From Biscogniauxia marginata (Eukaryota; Ascomycota; Sordariomycetes; Xylariales; Xylariaceae), in assembly GCA_022695795.1 (NCBI GenBank), contig MU404194.1, positions 1 through 64,000 of the forward strand: a stretch of DNA of 64,000 nucleotides, given 5' to 3'. Below are positions 9,998 to 21,070 of the stretch, piece by piece. Numbering within the stretch: the stretch's first letter is position 1; each line of letters begins with the position of its first letter. The notes below the pieces were generated by a model. The model searched no databases, had not been told where the DNA came from, and saw only the letters and a program-made list of their open reading frames with translations. Position numbers and translations under genes: made by a program.

Positions 9998-12250
9998 ATG
10001 AAAACTTCTTCCCAGCAACAACCAGGGTTGTTTCTTCCACACTGTGAGCGAATGTGGCGGGGGATTGGTTTTGCCGTCGCTAGTAATAACAATATGGACA
10101 GACAGTCTAGGGCGTGGGTGGCTGCGATATATGATAGCAACAAAAAGGAAGGCCAGCGGCCAACGGAAACACAATTGCCACGAGTGTTTATCACGCCACC
10201 GCCTCTTCGTCCAGCCCCGGTGGCAGTACGGCATCCTCTCCTTCAAGATCGACAGGATGCGCCGTTAGATCCAGATCCCTCTGATCCACTTGCAGGTGCA
10301 AGTAGCACCCTATCCAGTAGCATATCGACCAGCGTATCAAACAGTGTATCGAGCAGTCTCTCCAGCAGTGCAGTCAAGGAACTCCAGGCCGCCTCCAGCA
10401 GGTTCACGGCTACACTATCTACATTTTCGCTATCCTCATCCGCCGCCGTCAAGTCAGCGAGGGACAACGGCGTTCAAGACGGGGCAGCTTCCGCAGCAGC
10501 TTCTGCAAGGACATCTGCTTCGTCAGTAATCGCATCAGCTACTGCACAGGCTGCCATTGCTTTATCTCAGGCAGCTAGTATCAGCAGCAGTGCCTCCTTG
10601 ATGTTGGCAGCCATGACTGGGGGTGCTAGTGCTATTTCGAGCATCCAAGAAAGCGCTAATAGTGCTGTAGACGCGGCCCAATCCAGTGCCAGCAGTAGTG
10701 CAGAGAGTGCCGTCAACGCCGCGAGAGCCAGCGCTTTGGCAGCAATGGTGAGAGCGACTGCACCCTGATGTGCTCGAAGGAGCGTAGTCTGACAAGATTT
10801 TCAGGAAAACAATCCAGACGGATCGCAAGCCCAAGTTTCAGGTATTCCGCCTGGTCAGCTAGTAGGGATTGTGGTAGGCACCGCGATCGCCTCGTCTGTG
10901 CTTTCAATTTTATTTACGCTCTTCATCGTCCGTTACCGGAGACGAAAAGCCGCAGAAGCAGAAGGGACTATCGCTTTCGATCCCGACCCACGACAGCCGG
11001 ACCGACCGGTATTCTCCGGCGGACAGGACAACGTGTTTGCGTTCCCGAATTATACGGCTGCCATGAAGTTACATCATCAAAAAGTGCCTTCAAATAGCTT
11101 CCCCCCTGATGTAAAACAAGGACAGCCCTCGCCGGCAAAAACACGACCGGTACGGATCTCTATAACTGGTGGGCGGCCGCTCCCCTCCGTGCCGAGCACC
11201 ACGCCTAGTGAACCCGCAACGGCTATCCCGTACACACCGGGTACGGATAATCCCGAGCGGGGTGTAGGAGAGCCGGGGTTCGGACTCGGGCTCTACTCTA
11301 GCGATACCGAACATGACCCCCAGTCACCCTTTACCATCTCTACGACGAGCGCACAGCGGGATACAAGGGGCGACTTGACGCCGATGATGAAGTTTTCACT
11401 GGCCCGGACGCAGAGCATGGATGGTAGACAGCGCATGCAATTAGTGCGCGTCGGCAGCCAGAAGGACAGCATTCATCGTCTTTTCTCGCAGGAAGCGACG
11501 CCACCGAACACGGGCCGGCGCGTAAACAGAGACAGCAAGACGGAGGAGCATTACGAAGCAGAAGCCGACAGGGAAACGACTGCATCGGCCGAAGAATCAC
11601 AATACCAGCTCCCAAGCTTAAGCGACGTGGGCTCCCTGGGCATGAACCCAATGAAGTTCGGACGGAGAACCGAGTCCTCGCTCGCATCCTCCTTTTCTAC
11701 CTCATCCTCGAACCACTCCGCAGGCAAGGACAGCAACCACGCCCCAAGGCGCGAGCCCCTCCGGCCCCGCTCGAGCCCGGCCGCGCCGGGAAGAACGACG
11801 TCAGAGCACATGACGGCGATGCTCATGGAGTCGTATCCACCACCGCCTCCGCCTCCGTCGGTGCCGCCAATGCCACTATCCCCTCCAGTACAGGAACAGC
11901 CGGTATCGCGCTTCTCGCCGTACTCGACGCCGACGCGGTCGTCTATGTCTATGTCGCTACCGGCGACGTCGCCGCCGCCACCGCAGATGCCGCCTCTGCC
12001 CTCCCCGCTGCGCATACCCTCCCTGCAGTCGCCGGTCCCGAGGAGGCCCAACCTCGCCGCCGGCGTCATTTCGCTCGACCAGCAGCTGCAGCCGCAGCAG
12101 CGGGGGCGGCCGCCGCTCCCGCCGCCGTTCCAGCTCCCGCGCCCTCAGACGCAGACGCAGATGCAGATGCAGATGCAGCAGGCGCGCCCGCGGACGGCGC
12201 CGAAGCCGGGTGCTTCTACGGCTTCGTTCTCGCTGTTTCCCCGGGATTGA
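9998..12250 (+). CDS. Ser/Ala-rich single-pass membrane protein with proline-rich tail
   Basis: Function is unknown. Two exons, 9998-10747 and 10805-12250 (57-nt intron, GTGAGA...TTTCAG), give 731 residues. Residues ~95-250 are almost entirely Ser, Ala, Thr and Val in a helical-looking or O-glycosylated stalk. Exon 2 opens with a linker and one strong transmembrane segment (about residues 270-292, GIVVGTAIASSVLSILFTLFIV) followed by the stop-transfer cluster RYRRRK. The ~430-residue tail is disordered, with PPPPPPP and QMQMQMQQ runs and many Ser/Pro sites, as in fungal wall-stress sensors such as Mid2/Wsc types, which this could resemble in layout only. No signal peptide follows the 9998 ATG, so the true start may lie in an undetected upstream exon. 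The 12130-12180 part has CAGATG-type repeats. Confidence 0.62.
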
Positions 12251-13714
12251 TTCACCTCGGGGCCTGTGATTCGAATCTCCGTTTATAAATTTTTTCATCT
12301 TCTTGGGTTTTCCGGGGTGTGTATCGGATGAGCAGTAGTATATGGCAAGGTGATAGGTGGACGGACTTACGGTACACCGTTCAAAGTCCCTTCATCCGAA
12401 AGATAGTATATCATCGCGAGGGAATTGGGAAGGTGCATATTCCGTCGTTTGAAAATTGATGATATATAAAGAGCAAACGTGGGGGATTTTTCGATTTTTC
12501 GAACAAGGTCTTTTTTCTTCTTTTTTTTTGCTAACCCCCCTCTTCTTCTTGTTAAGAACAAGCGGGTAATGGTTTATCAAGTGAGCGATATATTTTCTGT
12601 TTTATATCTTCGCGATATCACTAGATGGATCTATTGGGATGGCCTTTCACGGATATGATGGTGATAGGCAGGTGGGTTGGATGAGGGGATGGAAGGAAGA
12701 GAAAGGAAAGGATGGATGGATGGAGGGAAGGAAATGTGGTGTTCATAAAATTATATTATATATATACCCCAAATATATCTACCAATATTGTTGATTTTAA
12801 TAAAAAAAAATAAGAAAAAACAAAGCTTAACTGATGATATTGGATTCTGAGATAATACGTGACTAACCGTGCCCCCTCGAATAAGATACACATTATCTAT
12901 ATATACGCAGATACCCTATCAATTAAAAGACGAGTTAGAAAACTCATCTAACCTCGCGTTTCATGACGATTGTTTCGTGATGTGCGCAGAAGGGAGATAG
13001 ATATCGGGGAACAGTCCCTTTGGCTTTATACGGTGCGCTTAAGCTTTATCCTGGTATATAAGACTTGTAGATCCAAATCTCGGGCTCACATACCGTGATG
13101 CCACCATGCCAAAAGCCTTACGAAGCCAATTAAATATTGTTTCATGCGGAAAGCCAGTTGGCAGCCAGCGGTAGGATTAAGACAACCATTCACTGCGTAC
13201 ACGTAGCATTCAAGATAACTCCAATGGATGACTCGGGCCCCCCCTTTGCCTTCGACAATTACATCGTTATGTACAAGTTTTACATTAGGGACTTTGGGTA
13301 GGGAGAGCAAAGACACTTCCATCGCGTCGCGCCCCCTTGGCCCTGCCCTTCCACCCATTATTTCATTCCAATGACCAAGCAATTCTTTTGCAGGCTAACG
13401 AGGGTTCCGCCGACCCGTCCTAACCTAACCGAAACGCCAGTCATGCTCATTACCTTTTGTTCCCTTCTCCGATCACCGCACATCAAAAAATTCCGATCCA
13501 TTTCAAGTAGTGGCTCGGATTTCGTGGGTAAAATCGAACTTGCTTCGCTCGCTAAGTCCATGGCTCGTTTGCAATGAGCATGAGCCCAGCCCTGCCTGCC
13601 GCGGTGCCACATAATAGCACAAAGCTTGCAAAAAGTATCTTTAGCAATTTCAGCGACATCGTCCCCACCCCCTCCTTCTCCCGACTCGGCAGTCTGAGCG
13701 CCCTCAAAGGCGAC
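12251..13714. other. Intergenic between membrane-protein gene and ERD2
   Basis: Convergent 3' flanks. It holds a GGAT-rich purine tract (about 12660-12735), an AT-rich patch (12745-12830) and T runs near 12513-12535. Small frames at 13086-13612 look non-coding. Confidence 0.55.
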
Positions 13715-14532
13715 TTATACGGGCAGCTTGAACTTCTTGCCCTTCATGACCTTGGTGTAATAGATCCAGAAGAAGTCGCTGTACAGGATGGTCTGGATGA
13801 TGCCGGCAACAATGGCAATCCAATCGACCTGGTGGTTAGGCTCGGTGAAGTAGCGGTAGATCCAGTTGGGGATATAGAGACCGCGGTAGATACCCAGGGC
13901 GAACAGATAGTGAGTGGTGATGGTCTCGGCCTCACCAGTCCTCTGTAGCATGAACAATTGTGGCAGAATAGCGACAGACTCGAGCCAAATAGAGTAGGCC
14001 CATAGGATCTCGGACATGGTGTACTTGTAGGGCATCAAAATGGCGAGAACGGCGGCGCCTCCCAGCAAATACTGTACGCGAAATGTGTCGAGATTGGGGT
14101 CATGGGTGGGCTTGTATCGGGTTGTCATGAGGTAGACGATGTAGCCCTGGGCGCTGATGAAAAGGATCTTAAAGACGATGTTGTAAATACTCGAGGTGCT
14201 AAAAAGGTCTGTTGACAATTGGATTAGCAGGCGTCTAGCATGTCTAATTGGCAGTGCTCGCATACCTAGATACCGAGTGATATAAACCAACAGATAGAGA
14301 GCTTGTGACTTGAAGGAAATGCCAGCGCAGCCCTGGAGACATTGTTAGCCGTGGTGAAAGATGTGGTGGAAGGTAAGCAGCAAGACTGACGTTGAGCTCG
14401 GTCATCTTGTGTAGAAGAATCAATATGGAGGCCAAATGGGAGAAGTCCCCTGGATATGATCAATTAGCGATACTCGTGGAGGCCAAGGACGGGTGTCTTC
14501 TTACCCAGGACGCGGAAGACGTTTAATGACAT
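13715..14532 (-). CDS. ERD2: ER lumen protein-retaining receptor Erd2
   Basis: Seven-helix K/HDEL receptor that returns escaped luminal proteins from the Golgi to the ER. Four exons on the minus strand: 14532-14505, 14449-14391, 14332-14266 and 14208-13715; 215 residues, the normal length. Introns are 55, 58 and 57 nt. Conserved parts are FRVLGDFSHLASILILLHK at the start, CAGISFKSQ in helix 2, ITRYLDLF across the third junction, the FRVQYLLGG region, a WSIWLESVAILPQ-like block (YSIWLESVAILPQLFML), and a short tail ending KGKKFKLPV with the lysines that support retrograde COPI transport. The first exon is only 28 nt. Divergent from the WLM protease gene, 734 bp between start codons. Confidence 0.96.
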
Positions 14533-15266
14533 GATGGGCTGCGGAGGGGGAGCTTAAGCCCCTGGAAGCATTCGATTATACGCGGAGGGAATTGGGTTCA
14601 AATTCGAGTATGGTGGAATCTCGGGTGATGAGTCGCTGAACGGGGCTTTTTCAGCATCGAGTGCGGGTTTTCGTCGAGGTCTCTTGGGTCGTGTTGGTGG
14701 GCGATGAGCAGGTTGGGAAGGGGGAAAAGAAAAAGGCCAGGAGAGAAGCAGTTAAGGAATTCTTGCGTTGAAAGGACACGACAGACACAAGGCAGCTTCG
14801 ACGTGTGCGATTCACCTGTGATTGGATCCCTGGCCAGCAGCACAGTGTCTCCCGCTACGCATTCCTTGTGGCGGATAATTACCCAAAATTAGTACACTAG
14901 CCACAAAGACCCATAATAACTGGGTGGAGGTGATGTCAGCCAGGTAGGAGCCCTGTACCTGGTTCCATTAGCTGCCTAGGTACAAGTTCCTTCAAAAGGG
15001 TAAGGTTGCGGCTCATTCACCGGAGCTTCGGCGATAACAACCTTGAACCATTCTACAAGTTACCATCCTCCTTCTGACGTATTACAAAGCTGCCTTACAT
15101 CGCAACCGTATAATTTATAGAATCTTCCATTAGTGATGCATTAACATGTAATACTTTCCCCTCTGCTCGTTACTTTCCTAGTCATATAGCAATTTATTAC
15201 CATCTGGCGATTTCGATTTCGATTTTGATATCGCACGACAGAGACTCCTGGCGCATCATAGCAACT
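14533..15266. promoter_or_regulatory. Divergent upstream region ERD2 / WLM protease
   Basis: 734 bp between two start codons pointing away from each other. It presumably carries both promoters. A CCTAGGTAC sequence near 14986 belongs to the palindrome family seen elsewhere in the window. No defined factor site recognised. Confidence 0.45.
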
Positions 15267-16346
15267 ATGGCGGGACAAGACGATGTCGCAACCGAAGCGA
15301 ATACTATTCCTATCACGCTCACTCACCATGGCAAGGAGCATACCCTTGACATGGATCCCTCCGCGACCCTGAACGACCTCTCGGCTGAGATTCAAGACAC
15401 CTTTTTTATCCCGACGACCAACCAGAAACTAATGGTACCTAAACTCGGCATGCTCAAGTCCCCCTTTAGCGATCGCCCTGTCACCGACCTTCGAGATAAG
15501 AAGATCACCCTCCTCGGCACCTCGAGCGCAGAAATCGCCTCGCTGAAAGCAGCATCGCAGAAGGCCGCCGCGCGCGAGGCGCACCTCGCCTCCGCGCGGC
15601 GCAACCCGCCGAAGGCGACCCCGTCGTCCTCCGGCCGGCGGCGCGCGGCGGAGGAGAGCCAATACACATTCATGGCGGTGCGGGCGCTACCAAACCTTCC
15701 GCGGCCGGAGCGGTCCCTCGCGCTCCTCGAGCGGCTGAAGGCGGACCCGGGGATCCGGGCGGCGATGCGCGCGCACCGGTTCAGCGTCGGCCTGCTGACG
15801 GAGCTGGAGCCGCTGTCGAACACGGCCTCGACGCACGAGGGCACGACGCGCCTGCGCGGGCTCAACCGCAACCGCGGCGAGGTCATCGAGCTGCGCCTGC
15901 GCACCGACGCGTACGACGGCTACCGCGACTACCGCACCGTCCGCGACACGCTGTGCCACGAGCTCGCGCACAACGTGCACTCGGAGCACGACCGCCAGTT
16001 CTGGGACCTGTGCCGCCAGATCGAGCGCGAGGTCGCGCGCGCCGACTGGAAGAGCGGCGGCCGGAGCGTCGGCGGCGGCGACTACTACGAGCCCGGCGAG
16101 GAGCAGGAGGAGGAGATCGTGCATGATCACGGCGGCTGGACGGGTGGCGAGTTCGTGCTTGGGGGAGGTGGAGGAGGAGGAGGAGGGCGGGGAGGTTCGT
16201 CTAATGCGAATGCGAACTCTGGTGGAGATACGTTGAGCAGGCGTGAGATCATGGCTAAAGCTGCCGAGGAGCGACTCAAGAAGCAGAAGCAGGCGCAGGC
16301 TGAGTCTGGAGAAGAAGCGTCCGGATCACAGGACGCTTCGGGATAA
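15267..16346 (+). CDS. Ubiquitin-like/WLM-domain metalloprotease (Wss1-like)
   Basis: WLM proteins related to Wss1/SPRTN are zinc peptidases that act on SUMO- or ubiquitin-marked proteins, including DNA-protein crosslinks. The 359-residue single-exon protein has a ubiquitin-like domain at residues ~14-85 (IPITLTHHGKEHTLD ... TDLRDKKITLLG), a basic Ala-rich linker, and a WLM domain from ~130 with the zinc site HELAH at 231-235 and the third ligand at H241 (HSEHD). The UBL-WLM order matches the fission-yeast 'ubiquitin/metalloprotease' proteins rather than budding-yeast Wss1. The C-terminal third is low complexity with a run of nine glycines near residue 292. The start at 15267 was chosen over an in-frame ATG at 15225 because the UBL follows it closely. 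The central part is markedly GC-rich. Confidence 0.9.
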   Translation: MAGQDDVATEANTIPITLTHHGKEHTLDMDPSATLNDLSAEIQDTFFIPTTNQKLMVPKLGMLKSPFSDRPVTDLRDKKITLLGTSSAEIASLKAASQKAAAREAHLASARRNPPKATPSSSGRRRAAEESQYTFMAVRALPNLPRPERSLALLERLKADPGIRAAMRAHRFSVGLLTELEPLSNTASTHEGTTRLRGLNRNRGEVIELRLRTDAYDGYRDYRTVRDTLCHELAHNVHSEHDRQFWDLCRQIEREVARADWKSGGRSVGGGDYYEPGEEQEEEIVHDHGGWTGGEFVLGGGGGGGGGRGGSSNANANSGGDTLSRREIMAKAAEERLKKQKQAQAESGEEASGSQDASG

Positions 16347-17164
16347 GTTCAGTGTTGAGCGCTTATGAGCGTATCACCTTCAGTTTGATGTTTGGGCTCT
16401 CTAATGAACTGCAAACCGCTCCGGAGATATGGGCTTTTTTTAGGTGTCTATTGGGTATAGGCCAACGCATTGCGACGGCGTTCTGGGCATCGCATGTAAG
16501 TCATGTAGCGGGCTTGATTCGATATACCCGCGGGCATTTCATCTCTCTTGTTATAGAACGGAATTTCCAGAGTTTTGTTGATATTTTCTATAAGGCACAT
16601 GAAGTATGCTGGAAGATAGATAGGTATGCATGAATACACGTTTTGTGGACTTCCTATCCAGACCGAGGACTACCTCTTCGTTGAATCCTTTAGGAACCGA
16701 AACCATGCGATCAACTATGAAAGAAAAATGGACCCTGACGCTGGTGTAATATGTAAAGGTGCCCGGTACCCTTTTTACTTCTTACACGCCATGTCCAAGA
16801 TAATTCGCACAGGAGCTAGAATGCCGTCTCAGTAGGGGGTCAGGATACCAAGAAAAAGATGCAGCGGCAAAGTTCAGCAAGTCTATGCAGCAATTGCCTG
16901 GGACTAATTCTGGCGCTAATAGCTGGCCGCATTCGCCCGCTGCTATCAATACATACTAGGTACTGATCCTGTTGAAGGTGGTAAGAATGTTGCTCATATC
17001 CTCTATAGTATAAGATTCTATGGGCGCTCGGATCACCCCACTAGTAGGTACGTTTCGCATCATTAAGCTAAATCCATAGCCCCAACACAATTCACAAAAA
17101 AGTAAAGCAATTACCTACCTCCTAATACACTAAACTAAATAAAGCTTACTGAACCTTTTAACTG

Positions 17165-17376
17165 CTGTAGCTGCCCGCGGCTACAGTTCGCCCAACACGC
17201 CTATCACAGATGTCGCCAGGCGGCAGGCGACGCTGTGACACTAATCGGGACAATTATGGACGAGCAAGAATTGTAGGTAATGGGCATGTATTAGAAGCTA
17301 AGTATTTAGAATAGGAGAGCTGACGAGAAACTAAGTAATAATAAAGGGGGGACAGCCCCCTGTGGCTACAAGCCAC
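17165..17376. repeat. Cluster of short perfect hairpins
   Basis: Four inverted repeats in about 210 bp. CTGTAGC (17165-17171) pairs with GCTACAG (17180-17186) across an 8-nt loop. GTCGCC (17212-17217) pairs with GGCGAC (17226-17231), also across 8 nt. A G run (17347-17351) pairs with a C run (17356-17360). GTGGCT (17362-17367) pairs with AGCCAC (17371-17376). Could be a relic of a mobile element or a structured RNA; function unknown. Confidence 0.55.
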
Positions 17377-17784
17377 ATCTGCCCCACCAACACCATCTCA
17401 AACCTTACCTCTATAGACTCGAGAACCATAGCCATAGAGGTTTTCCAATTCAAAAACTTTTTCTATCATTCTTCCAAATAAACTTTTCAACATTAGTCCT
17501 TGCTCTCCCATATTTATCCGCCGCCTTTTTTCTTCCCCACCACATTACTGACAAGAGGACATGGACAACCTCTCAACCACACTGCGACACAGAGAAGAGA
17601 GGTTAGCTGACAAGGGCCAGTGATGTAATAGGGGCATGGGAGCCTCTTACCTTGGTAGAGACAGCTGCAGCACCAGCACCCTAGAAATGCCCATAACTAA
17701 GGCCATCGAGCGTTGACCCAGAAAAGCAGGAAATATATATCAGCTGAGCTGAGCAGGGACCTTATAAGTCATGGCATCATCACC

Positions 17785-17899
17785 GAAGCTAAGCTTCTCC
17801 GAATTACCACATTATAACCATTGGAATTATGCCTGGGGGGGCAACCTGCCTTTGAAGAGGGGCCTATCATGGAAGCTAAGCTTCTTACAAGTTACCACA
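17785..17899. repeat. Direct repeat pair with near-palindromic core
   Basis: GAAGCTAAGCTTCT occurs at 17785-17798 and again at 17872-17885. Each copy is followed after 5-6 bases by TTACCACA (17804-17811 and 17892-17899). The core is almost its own reverse complement. Period is 87-88 bp, only two copies. Confidence 0.7.
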
Positions 17900-19972
17900 G
17901 GATATATTGCCGATGATGAGTTGCCGATAGGGGTTTAAGTGACATTCAGTCTACATTCCTTTTAGGGGAACATGGCATATCGGTATGACTGAAGCGAACC
18001 AATGAAGAGAGCGATACATGCAGGGATAACTCGAGGAACCGAGTTGAAAGCCGACGTGTAGACATGCGTGGGTAGCTCTGCCTGAAGACAAGTGTCTCGA
18101 GAGCTTGTGGTGCCCGGGTGTCAAAGGCTTCGGATTTTGTCAGCTAATGAAGAGCAGATGCAGTACTTACTACACTACCATGGATCCAGACATGGCCACA
18201 AGGACGGCAAAGAAGAGCTCTTGATCCGGTGTGTAAGCAAGCGAGGAAGAGAATATCAAGATGGCATTAATGCAGATGGAATAAGCAAAGAAATTTGTGT
18301 GTAGACACAATAGAGAAAAAGAGGCCGAGGGGGCGGTGGGTATGAAAATCGTGAGAATGATGAGAAGAGAACATGAACCAGAGAGGGGAATGGGTGTCAA
18401 TAAATACGTCCGACATCACAATCTCGTTGGAGTTCCTTCTGATCATATTTAAGTCGACTCCTACCTCTTTCTACAGTCTACCTATATCTATGGAGAAGGG
18501 TCTGTCAGTGTATAGCCTCAGAAAAGGAAGTGGAATCATGTTATTCTTGAGGTGCACTTGTAATACTTCTACTCTAACCGTCTAGACAGTGGAATCTCTT
18601 ATTTAAATACTAGGCTAGAGCAATCTAGACTCTACGAGCTTCACCTTCTCGTACTAGAAGAGACAAGAAGACGAAGTTTCCTACCCTTCAGGGGCACACA
18701 GGACGCCGCACTGCAAGAGCAACTAAAGAAATAGAGATTGAGGGTAAGCATCGGAATATTCTATAGTAGGCACTGGATATCATAGGAGGCTTTTCGAAGT
18801 TCCCTCACAGTTTCTAATTCATACATGTAGATGGTATAATTCCTCGAAATTAGCTTCCTCGGAGGAGCATTCTTGCTAGACAGCAGAACTTGCTATTGGC
18901 AGGATCTAGTTTCTTCAGGAGTTACTCATACTAATCGTCTACGGGGTGGGATTGTCTTTATACGGAGATACTATCAACATAGTCCCCATGCCCATCTCCC
19001 TCCTTTCCCCCTTTCCCCCTTTCCCCTTTTTCTCCTCTCCCTTATTCTTCTCCCTAACCTCCCTCCTCTAAACCAACGTCGCCATACCCACCACCGCCCT
19101 CGTTCGCCATACTGGACCCACCATCACCCGGGCTCGGTTGTCGACTTCGACGTTGCCCCATTATCCATACAGTACTAATCGCCGCCCTCGGCGCAGGAGT
19201 TTCACACTTCCTTAGCTGGAGGGTCTCTCCGTCCACGTGTCCACATTGTCCAGAACTGCTCTCACGCCGACCGTGTAGTATAGACCACCGCTGACACTCG
19301 GTACGATGCGGTTCAGCACCGCGTCGGACCCCCTGGTTGTAGAAACACCCTCACGAGTCGCAGTCGCTTGAGGGAGGTTGCATATGCGGAAAGGATGGTG
19401 AAAAGAGGGGAGGAAGAGGGATAAGTGCATAGTGGTGTTATGTTGATAGGTGTGTGTATGTATAGATGTATGTGATTGTTTGTAACACTATAAGAAGAGA
19501 AACCTAAGGTAATTATTCTTTTATTGCCTCAACGGATGAACTTGCTAGATTTTCCATCATGACCACGAGACGCAGTGTACGGGGGAATTTTTAAAGAGAA
19601 ATCAATATTAGTACCGACCTATTTTGCTAGAACGCCTCCAACTTTACCTAACAACCGTTTTCTGATGAAAACGGAGCCGTTAAAAGCCCAGGTGCCTTGT
19701 TTGTTTGACCCCTTCCCTTCCACGCCCTGGTGGTTACTTGGTAGCACAACCTATACTAAGGAATCCATTGCCAATATACTGTTGGTTGAGGAATAAAGCC
19801 ACCAAAAAGAAGGGTTTGTGTGGTGTATTAGGCGTGGAGAGCGAATACCAGACTAGCTACTAAAAATTTGCATTTAAACCCTTGGTGCATTATTGGGTGG
19901 AGCTTAGTTTGACAACCGCCCCTTCCAGCATTCGCCATGTCCATGTAACTATCTCCACCTTCAACGGCGATC

Positions 19973-20395
19973 ATGACCACGGCAACTCGAGTTTTCGTTA
20001 GTGTCTCACCTAAGAGCTCCCATAATGGCACGGCCTGGGGTTTTCCCGACTCGACTGTTCAATTTGCGCTCCAGTTGATCAAGGAAAGCCAACTGCTCTT
20101 AGACGATGAATTTCCAAGACCCCTAATCCTTGCAAAAGAGAGGTGGCATCGCATCCATATTGCCTTCGACATCTTCAACGATAATTATGATTCGAGTACA
20201 GCCCACCTTGCAGATCGGAATGATTTGCCTGTTATCGCCGTTTCTCTCGGTGGGAATGGTCACGACGACCAGAACAAAGCATCGATTGCACCCAGTTCGC
20301 TACAGCAAGAAGTTAATCAGACAATTCGAAACCTTCATGACTGGAATGGCGATGGAAGTCAGCCCCCTTTTTGTCGTCGATCACGCAAATGGTAA
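19973..20395 (+). CDS. Hypothetical protein, doubtful
   Basis: A 140-codon frame starting at an ATG, with balanced amino-acid composition (including ILAKERWHRIHIAFDIFND) that looks more protein-like than other frames in this desert. I do not recognise any family, the frame ends in a basic tail, and no introns or neighbours support it. It may be a fragment of a decayed gene or chance. Confidence 0.25.
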   Translation: MTTATRVFVSVSPKSSHNGTAWGFPDSTVQFALQLIKESQLLLDDEFPRPLILAKERWHRIHIAFDIFNDNYDSSTAHLADRNDLPVIAVSLGGNGHDDQNKASIAPSSLQQEVNQTIRNLHDWNGDGSQPPFCRRSRKW

Positions 20396-21070
20396 CGTCC
20401 CGACTTATTCGAATCCCCGTACGATAATCCGGGTGGAAGGACACAGTCTCTGAGTTGGTATTGTATATATATATACAATCGATACGAGATGAGAGACAGC
20501 AGCATCGTCGGTACCATGGCTCGCTCAAGGAATATGTGCCGATAAGGCTGGTGGAATGGCAAGGCTGATGTGGCAGAATTCCCGTTTTGGAAGGCGGTGA
20601 AAGCGCACGCGGCTTGAAAACCCCTCAGGTTTGTGCTTTTCAGGGCCGTGTAGTGCCTGGATCTTGGTGCTCAGAGGGTGTGAGCAGTTGAGGTCACCCG
20701 AGGCGGCACGTACCGTGGGGTGTTTGCTAGCGGTCAGGTGACTACAGGTGGCGCACTTAGGTAGCTCCTCAATAGATGCGGAGTTTGCTCGGCCTGTCCC
20801 GAACTGTCGGGTTAGTTAGTAGGTAGCTCCTTGGCACATTAGCAAGTACTACATATGTAGCTTAGCATATTTGGCAGTCAGACAACTATATCGGGCTAAC
20901 AGGTATCTAGAGGAACAAATCGACAATGCAGCTTCAATGTTAGATCAGCCGTGCTGTCCGCCCTCATCCGTCTAGTACGCATGCGTTGGACGCCGGTGGT
21001 TCTCTACCTGTCCAAGCTATGTGATCGGCTACTTCGCTTCACTAGTGCCTCGGCGATCTAGACGCCCGAG
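20396..21070. other. Intergenic upstream of the APH-like kinase
   Basis: Contains a perfect 20-bp palindrome made mostly of TA steps (20460-20479) and otherwise unremarkable sequence. It probably includes the promoter of the gene starting at 21071. Confidence 0.5.
20460..20479. repeat. 20-bp perfect palindrome
   Basis: ATTGTATATATATATACAAT is its own reverse complement. It can extrude as a cruciform or form a hairpin in RNA; it may equally be a simple TA repeat with matching flanks. Confidence 0.8.

Larger units (their letters stand above)
16347..19972. other. Gene desert with hairpins and repeats
   Basis: About 3.6 kb without a convincing gene. It includes a hairpin-dense block (17165-17376), a direct repeat pair (17785-17811 and 17872-17899), and a CT-rich tract (about 18985-19070). 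The remaining frames are short, unrelated to known families and often lack an ATG. No intact transposase or reverse transcriptase frame is present. Confidence 0.5.
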
